This document shows, one piece after another, positions 56,483 to 64,000 of a DNA stretch of 64,000 nucleotides. Each line of letters begins with the position of its first letter. Position 1 is the stretch's first letter. The DNA lies in assembly GCF_037975245.1 (NCBI RefSeq), contig NC_092573.1:3222501-3286500 (forward strand). The letters are read 5' to 3'. The position numbers and the translations under genes were made by a program. The notes beneath the pieces were generated by a model, which ran no database searches, had not been told where the DNA came from, and worked only from the letters and a program-made list of their open reading frames with translations. This stretch comes from Apostichopus japonicus (Eukaryota; Echinodermata; Holothuroidea; Aspidochirotida; Stichopodidae).

Positions 56483-58455
56483 GCAATGTTAATGCTAGCG
56501 GGTTATATGTTAATAATTCTAAATGATAAAGTTAAGCAATGGATGACTTGTTAATCAAAGTGACTGGAGTACCTAAGTAGCAAAAAGGTTACACTATGCA
56601 CCTCCCCCTTCCCATTCTCACAAATGAAAATAGAGATAAAAGTAAAAAGCGAAGCTAATTACCCACGTGGTAATTGCTCATTTGATGGTCGTGCCAAGAC
56701 TTGAAGATGACTGGCCGGGCAGACACATTCACTTCTATCTTGGAAGGCCCAGATTCTGTCCACACACGTATTTCACCATTCAATCCGAAGCCACCCAAAT
56801 TTTGGACCTAATCTTGCTCTTCCACCGAGCGTCTTGGCATCGGGAGAGCTGGAAGCCCTCTATCTAACCACGAATTGCACACCTAGGTACGCCCATACTC
56901 AAGCAGTCGCATTTGGGGGAATTTGTGGCAACATCACACTCGCACGACCAATTAAGTTAGAGTTCACGCTATACATACCTGTATTATCGAAATGAATTCA
57001 TTTATATGTAATGCGAAAATGTCTTAATTTAACATGTTTTAGATTCACTTTTTCCTTATGATGACACTTGGGAAATATTTCCCCCTAATTCAGAATGTCT
57101 GCACTGCCCCATTCAACTATCTGCCGCTTGGGTGTTTCTTTTTGCTGGTGTTAACGGTTTTTACCCCCATGGTTTCCCAGTTTTAAACAAGTGGGACAGT
57201 TAATAATTACAAAGGGGTATAAATAAAACAAACTGGAACTGAGATTTAAGTAAAGAGCAATTCCATATGATATACTTTGAAAGAGAATTAAGAGGTCATT
57301 ATAAATGATGTACAGGACGATGCAGGATGATACTTTGATACAATTATATCCTGTTTGTTCAAAGTGAAGATATTTCAATCCCTACGCGTAAATTGTTAAT
57401 TCCAAAAGGTTAAAGGTTATACGATGATTTACAATATGTAAATATGACTATAATCGCGAGTCACCACAGTAAATGACACTGTATAATATACATCACACAA
57501 GGTCCACAACTCAGTTTTAAGGGTTATAGTAACCCCTATATAGGCATTTGCGGACCCTAGAAATAGTCAAGGGTCAGCTTCATGAATTTATGACAAAATG
57601 ATGTAACAAAACTGTGTTATTGTGTATGTTTTAAATAATCATAGTATACCTTTATATTATAACGGTTACATCTTTTATGTAATCTTCCTATTTATGTTTT
57701 ATTTTTTCATATTATTATCAGTCTTAATCCTCCTTTCAGACACCCGATACACACAGAGAATACGGTAACTCCTGCACATCTTTACGATTTGTACCAAAGT
57801 AAAAGTGGATCGTGCTATGAATAGGTAACATGTGCTATTGGGATTACAGCAAGAACTGAGAATATGTATAATCCCAACAAATCCAGTTTGATGCATTTGT
57901 TGGGATTACACATTTCCCTAGTTCTTACTGTAAACCTAATAACACATGCTACCGATTTTATCAGATTTGTCAGCACAATTCAGTTTTGACTGTAATTTTA
58001 AGATTAACAGTAGCTACAGTAATCTCTGTGTGAATCGGTTGTCTCAGATCAATCAATCTGATAACTTGTTGCGCAACGCTGAAATGGACCGCAATGTACA
58101 TTTTCAACGTATATTTGAAATTATCATCGTGCAGTTTGATACTATCATCCTGTCTTTTGATATTATCATTGTGTTTTTCGATACCATCATCGTGCGTTTT
58201 GATTTGATATTATCATCGTGTATTTATTTTAATCATCGTGTATTCTGATATTATCATCGTGTTTATTTATGATTATCAGCGTGTATTTTGATATGATCAG
58301 CGTGTATTGCCATCATGCACTTTATTATCATCACTGGACATGTACTTTTATAATCATGTCTATGGTTTGGAGAGCCTTCGACAATTCATCACGTAACAGC
58401 TTATTTCGGTTACATGAATATATATGGGTGTGCAACGTCTATTATGTCTGTATGT
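56483..58455 (+). repeat. About 2-kb tandem duplication, unit 1
   Basis: Colinear with unit 2 beginning at 58471, at an offset of about 1988 bp at the left end. Contains a GC-richer block (about 56640-56930), foldback copy 4 and a short ATTATCATCGTGT array (about 58120-58310). The gap-free matches are long and the sequences differ by scattered substitutions. Confidence 0.92.
57738..58044. repeat. Foldback (palindromic) repeat F, copy 4
   Basis: About 305 bp, ends AGACACCCGATACACACAGAG and the near complement CTCTGTGTGAATCGGTTGTCT. The centre is AATCCCAACAA..TTGTTGGGATT near 57885. Confidence 0.9.
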
Positions 58456-59723
58456 GTTGTTGAAGATATAGCAATGATACGCCAAGCGGGTTATATGTTA
58501 ATTATTCTAAATGATAAATTAAGCAATGGAGGACTTGTTAATCAAACTAACTGGAGTACCTAATAGCAAAAGGTTACACTATGCACCAACCACCCTCCCA
58601 CTTCCCATTCTCACAAATGAAAATAGAGTGAAAAGTAAAAAGCGAAGCTAATTACCCACGTGGTAATTGCTCATTTGATGGTCGTGCCAAGACTTGCAGA
58701 TGACTGGCCGGGCAGACACATTGACTTCTATCTTGGAAGGCCCAGAGTCTGTCCACACACGTATTTCACCATTCAATTCGAAGCCACCCAAATTTTGGAC
58801 CTATTCTTGCTCTTCCACCGAGCGTCTTGGCATCGGGAGAACTGGAAGCCCTCTATCTAACCACAAGTTGCACACCTAGGTACGCCCATACTCAAGCAGT
58901 CGCATTTGGGGGAATTTGTGGCAACTGCACACTCGCACGACCGATTATAAATGTTAGAGTTCACGCTATACATACCTGTGTTATCGAAATGAATTCATTT
59001 ATATGTAATGCAAAAAAGTCTTAATTGAACTTGTTTTAGAATCACTTTTTCCTTATGATGACACTTGGGAAATATTTCCCCCTAATTCATAATGTCTGCA
59101 CTGCCCCATTCAACTATCTGCCCCTTGGGTGTTTCCATTTGCTGGTATTAACGGTTTTCACCCCCATGGTTTTCCAGTTTTAAACCATTGGGACAGTTAA
59201 TAATTACAAACGGGTATAAATAAAACAAATCGGAACAGAGATTTCAGTAAAGAGCATTTTCCTATAATATGCTTTGAAAGAGAAATTAAGAGGTCATTAT
59301 AAATGAATTACAGGACGATGCAGGATGATACTTTGATACAATTATATCCTGTTTGTTCAAAGTGAAGATATTTTAATCCCTACGCGTAAATTGTTCATTC
59401 CAAAAGGTTATAGGTTATATGATGATTTACAATATGTAAATATGACTATAATCGCGAGTCACCACAGTAAATGACACTGTATAATATACATCACACAAGG
59501 TCCACAACTCAGTTTTAAGGGTCATAGAGGCATTTGCGGACCCTAGAAATAGTCAAGGGTCGTTTTCATGAATTTATGACAAAATGATGTAACAAAACTG
59601 TGTTATTGTGTATGTTTTAAATAATCATAGTATACCTTTATATTATAACGGTTACATCTTTTATGTAATCTTCCTATTTATGTTTTATTTTTTCATATTA
59701 TTATCAGTCTTGATCCTCCTTTC

Positions 59724-60031
59724 AGACACCCGATACACACAGAGAATACAGTAACTACTGCACATCTTTACGATTTGTACCAAAGTAAAAACTGGATCGT
59801 GCTATGAATAGGTAACATGTGCTATTGGGATTACAGTAAGAACTGAGGATATGTATAATCCCAACAAATCCAGTTTGATGCATTTGTTGGGATTACACAT
59901 ATCCTTAGTTCTTACTGTAAACCTAATAGCACATGCTACCGATTTTATCAGATTTGTCAGCACAATTCAGTTTTGACTGTAATTTTAAGATTAACAGAAG
60001 CTACAGTAATCTCTGTGTGAATCGGTTGTCT
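59724..60031. repeat. Foldback (palindromic) repeat F, copy 5
   Basis: Copy inside the second unit of the 2-kb duplication, nearly identical to copy 4, so it was duplicated with its surroundings rather than inserted independently. Confidence 0.9.
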
Positions 60032-60104
60032 CAGATCAATCAATCTGATAACTTGTTGCGGAACGCTGAAATGGACCGCAATGTACATTTTCAACGTGTA
60101 TTTG

Positions 60105-60880
60105 AAATTATCATCGTGCAGTTTGATACTATCATCCTGTTTTTTAGATTATCATCGTGCATTTTGATACGATCATTGTCTTTTTTCGATATCATTGTCG
60201 CGTATATTTAATATTATCATCGAGTATATTAAATGTTATCATCTTTACTTTCATATTATCATCGAGTATTTTGATAGTGTCATCGTTTATTTTGATTTAA
60301 CTATCGTGTATATTAAGTATTATTATCGTGAATGTTTAATATTATCATTGTGTATTTTGATATTATTATAGTGTATTTTGATATTATCATCGAGTATTAT
60401 GATATTATTATCGAGTATTTTGATAGTGTCATCGTTTATTTTGATTTAACTATCGTGTATATTAAGTATTATTATCGTGAATGTTTAATATTATCATTGT
60501 GTATTTTGATATTATTATAGTGTATTTTGATATTATCATCGAGTATTATGATATTATCATCGAGTATTGTGATATAATCATCGAGTATTGTGATATAACT
60601 ATCGTGTATATTAAGTATTATTATCGTGAATGTTTAATATTATCATTGTGTATTTTGATATTATTATAGTGTATTTTGATATTATCATCGAGTATTATGA
60701 TATTATCATCGAGTATTGTGATATTATCATCGTGTATTTTGATATAACTATCGTGTATATTTAGTATTATTATCGTGTATATTGATATTATCATGATGAT
60801 TTGATATTATCATCGTGTTTGTATATATTATCATCGTGTTTATTTATGATTATCATCTTGTATTTTGATATGATCTGCGT
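60105..60880 (+). repeat. 21-bp minisatellite organised into 149-bp higher-order units
   Basis: Basic unit GATATTATCATCGTGTATTTT with variants. CTATCGTGTATATT recurs at 60301, 60450, 60599 and 60748, a constant 149-bp period (seven 21-mers plus 2 bp). Confidence 0.92.
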
Positions 60881-61017
60881 GTATTACCATCATGCACTTT
60901 ATTATCATTACTGGACATGTATTTATATGATCATGTCTGTGGTTTGGAGAGCTATCGACAGTTATCACGTAATAGCTTATCTCGGTTACATGAATATATA
61001 TGGGTGTGCAACGTATA

Positions 61018-62000
61018 TTCTCGAGCACTTCTCTTCCTGGTTGACGGTCTTTTGTGTACGTAAGTGGAAGTAAGTTATGAAATAGTTTCTAACGTTGCGA
61101 AGCAGACGGTGCTCCGTACTTCTACACAGGCGCCTTGATTTTTTTTATCGTCAAAATTTATTTTCGCGGAACTGTTACCAACAATTAACTGGTTGAACTT
61201 AGCTATGGATTTGAATAATTCATAAAGTATCTGTCAACAGTTATGAAGAACGACCGACATATTCGAAATACATGCCAATATCAGTTTTACAAATGTAAAG
61301 GAACACAAGTATAGGCCACAATAGCAACCTGAAAACATACGGTGTTAATCAAATCATGAATGTTTTAATATTTGCGCTTCACTGAAAAGCAATGATATAT
61401 TGATGGTAGCCAGTGATCAATTGTGGCGTTTACCATATAATAAGTATCCAGATAAAACTAAAAAGAATGTATCCAACCATGGGGAGGGGGAGGGGAGTTT
61501 TGGTTTATGGTTTTGTCCACCATTGAGCGTTGTTTAATGAATGCTTAGAATAATACAAGCATATTTAAAATAATAGTAAAATCCATGCCAGCATTGCTTG
61601 ATAACTTGTTATCAGCGTGGCCTTCATAGCACCCTGCAGATAACGAAGCACAAGGCTTTTTCTTCTGATAATTTTTGCAGCATATGTTGTAGTTTGTCCA
61701 CTCCTCAAAGATAAATGGAGACAGATATTCAAGCAACACCCAGTAAAGTATCAGCTACAGTAAGCAATGGAAATATGTGCAGGACAATATTGATGAAAAA
61801 GTTTAAACCATTTCTTTATTTGCTAACGTTATTTAGTCACACACTCCAATTGAATATACAATTTCAACAATTTGAAGTGCCTGCTGCATACTAATTAAGA
61901 CACTTGATCTCCTTTGCAATGCACTCTGTTACGTAACTGTGTATTTAAGTACACCCATCTGAAAATCGGCTCATTGGCAATAGAACAGAGCTTACATTCC
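61018..62000. other. Intergenic, no gene seen
   Basis: Unique-looking AT-rich sequence. The only item noted is an AATAAA on the minus strand at 61820-61815 that could serve the uncertain exon at 62001-62225. Confidence 0.4.
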
Positions 62001-62225
62001 TTATTGTTCGTACTGTGCTTTTTGTATTATAGCGTGTATCACGTCAGCCAGCGCCGACAATAACCACAGAAATGAATACATAGAAAACCACTTCCGGCTT
62101 GTCGCTTGCAGCAATTTGAAGATTTTACGCAAAGTCTTAACGTTAGGCAATGAAGTGCCCAATCGACTTTCCAGATAGTAAGAAATTCCTAAACTAATTA
62201 AATAAATTAACAGAATACATAGAAT
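62001..62225 (-). CDS. Unrecognised possible terminal coding exon
   Basis: An open frame on the minus strand follows a T-rich stretch ending TAATTAG and ends QKAQYEQ at TAA 62003-62001. The peptide is hydrophobic and does not look like low-complexity translation: YYLESRLGTSLPN, then KTLRKIFKLLQ and YSFLWLLSALADVIHAI, which could be a membrane or amphipathic helix. An AATAAA on the same strand lies about 185 nt downstream (61820-61815), as expected for a last exon. I do not recognise a family and no upstream exon is evident in the window. It may be chance. Confidence 0.25.
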   Translation of the reverse strand: MLCILLIYLISLGISYYLESRLGTSLPNVKTLRKIFKLLQATSRKWFSMYSFLWLLSALADVIHAIIQKAQYEQ

Positions 62226-62365
62226 ATTGTGAGACACTTATCAGTTTGTATGTATGCAGAATGTTTTTATTTAGAAAAAAACAAAATAGTTTGTTGCTGC
62301 TCGATTTGTACTGCTGACACGTAACAACGCTTAACAGTTATATATACGGTAGCATATATACTGCA

Positions 62366-62755
62366 CGCTTAAAGGGAGTGAAGACTCGCGCACAAAGAGA
62401 CGTCTGATGCTGGTAATCTGACCTAGTTTCGAATGAGGTGTAACAGAAGTGTTAGACACCACTATCAATCCCAGAAAATACACACACAGCTTGCTACCTT
62501 TGGTAATTAGACACTAGTGTACAGTCAATACATACAGCTACGGTCAATACCCACAACACAGCGTACACAGCAGCGATGGACATCTCGGGTCCAGATAAAA
62601 GATATCACGTTTCATTACTGTCTGCATTTTGTAGCAACAAGAAAACAACTTCACTTGCAAGCAACGGAAAGTTAACTTTTATTCAGAGGGCGGCACGCGG
62701 TTTGGGACGAGTCTTCAATGCCTTTAACGACGTTTTCAAGGTGCCAAGAAACTGA
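62366..62755 (-). repeat. Interspersed repeat family R2, copy 2 (inverted, interrupted)
   Basis: Inverted copy of the repeat at 1975-2160. Homology runs to about 62459, is broken by roughly 190 bp of unrelated sequence (about 62460-62650), then resumes around GCAAGCAACGGAAAGT and GGCGGCACGCGGTTTGG. The interruption is either an insertion here or a deletion in copy 1. Confidence 0.65.
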
Positions 62756-64000
62756 TATGTGACTTTTAACTGAACAAATAATATACAACTCGTAGGATGT
62801 TACCGAAGTTTACATCGATCAGTATTAGTTTACTGAGTCTATCCTCTGGCCCTTAGCCAGGCTGGGGCCCAAGGGGCATGTCCTCTCCACATTCAGACTA
62901 TAATGTTCTCTCACCGCCCCACCCCCTTAGGTTTGCCCACCAACATGTGAACAACACCTGCACAAGTGACAGCACATGAGTATTGTATCCCTCCTTTAAA
63001 TTCTCCATACGTTTTTCCTGATGAATTTCGGAAAACAAACTTCCGAAGCAGATTCAATGTTTCTTATTCTAAATGCACTCTGACCAGGTGGGTTTAATGA
63101 AGAAAAGCTGTCGCAATTGAAAGAAAGAAATTTATTTTCTGTTGCGCGAGTCATTGTTTTGGGAGTATCACGATGGCTCGAGTTATCTTCAAATAGCTGC
63201 TAAGAAGGTGCGATATGACTTCTATGCATTCATTCCTGTGACAATAACATCAAACTTCCTTGTTATGCTCCTTCCCACTCTCGTTGCTGGCTTATAAACA
63301 TAGGATTCTTTGGCACTTGTGATCATAAATACTAGAGGCCTGGGGTACAGACGGGGAGTGGGGGTGGGGGGGGGGGGGTGAGCGTTCATTAAATATTGAA
63401 GCAAAACATCAAATAAATATGTTAGTGTGCTTCTAGGACATCACACTTTGTTTGCTTCCAATTCACTTGTACTGCTAAAACGAGTCAACTTTTATTGTTG
63501 TTATCTCGAGAACGGTACATATAGGATTTGATTGCAAAATGTCACTAGGACGATTGGAATATTTTTCTCTTTCCATCTGTCAAAATAAAATTTCCCTCTA
63601 AATAGTATCCTTTTAATTTGTGAATTGAACAATCCTCAATGTTCCTCAATTTCTCTGAATAAAATGGATGGTCTTGAACTCCAAGGAAGTCTTTTTGTCA
63701 ACTTTGATAATTTTTCTTGTAAAAATTGTTAAAAAGAATATTGACAAACATTGAGTTCTAAAGTAAAGTGATCGTTAAAAAGGACAAAAACAAACGGCAA
63801 ACGGCAAATAAACAAACAAACAAATAGAAACTGGCCCGATGACCAATCTTTAAAACAAAACAAACATTTTTTGTTAATGATTTTAATTATTATATAATAA
63901 TTAAAATCATTACATATATATCTCAACAATATAAGAAGTCATAACTTGATACTTCTTATATCAAGTCATTATAACAATTTAATTCTCTTTTTAACAATAA
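62756..64000. other. Intergenic, no gene seen
   Basis: Contains a G-rich run (about 63355-63380) and, near the end, an AT-rich inverted stretch (AATGATTTTAATTATTATAT with its complement, about 63875-63912). No gene-like frame. Confidence 0.4.

Larger units (their letters stand above)
58471..61017 (+). repeat. About 2-kb tandem duplication, unit 2 (expanded)
   Basis: Second copy of 56483-58455, longer by about 570 bp because its 21-bp array (about 60105-60880) has expanded. The right end is marked by the shared TATATGGGTGTGCAACGT, after which the two copies part. Confidence 0.92.

Overview
This is an AT-rich animal genomic window. Genes are split by GT-AG introns of 0.4-6.7 kb, and the non-coding DNA is crowded with microsatellites, minisatellites, SINE/LINE remnants and foldback elements. 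The organism looks like a marine invertebrate. An echinoderm or related deuterostome is my best guess, from the invertebrate-type AMT genes and the recurrent palindrome TAGGCCTA, but the sequence alone does not prove it.

The recognisable protein-coding content is one gene family: three complete ammonium transporters of the AMT/MEP/Rh superfamily (AMT1 type). Each has seven coding exons, and I rebuilt each exon by exon with consistent reading phase. Gene A (+ strand, 9104-27345, 675 aa) is divergent and has a long, basic C-terminal tail. Gene B (- strand, 39891-30955, 551 aa) and gene C (- strand, 55356-44054, 594 aa) are close tandem paralogues with identical intron positions. A and B converge tail to tail across about 3.6 kb. 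All three keep the pore Asp and the twin histidines, so all three look like working channels or transporters.

Layout: 1-9.1 kb is intergenic with a hAT-type MITE, a tRNA-like SINE and a 12-bp minisatellite. 9.1-27.3 kb is gene A; its 6.7-kb intron 1 holds GC-rich hAT-like elements and a foldback repeat. 27.3-31 kb is the repeat-filled convergent spacer. 31-39.9 kb is gene B, whose introns carry a U2-snRNA-headed retroposon with a perfect 15-bp target duplication and a tRNA-headed SINE with a complete hammerhead-ribozyme core. 40-44 kb is intergenic. 44-55.4 kb is gene C, with two large satellite-like intronic arrays and LINE fragments. 55.4-64 kb is intergenic and is dominated by a roughly 2-kb tandem duplication containing foldback elements and an expanding 21-bp/149-bp higher-order repeat.

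The most interesting non-gene signals are the intronic sense-strand hammerhead ribozyme (about 34492-34534), the U2-headed retroposon (33487-33680), the five-copy foldback family of about 300 bp, and the changed exon structure of gene A relative to B and C.
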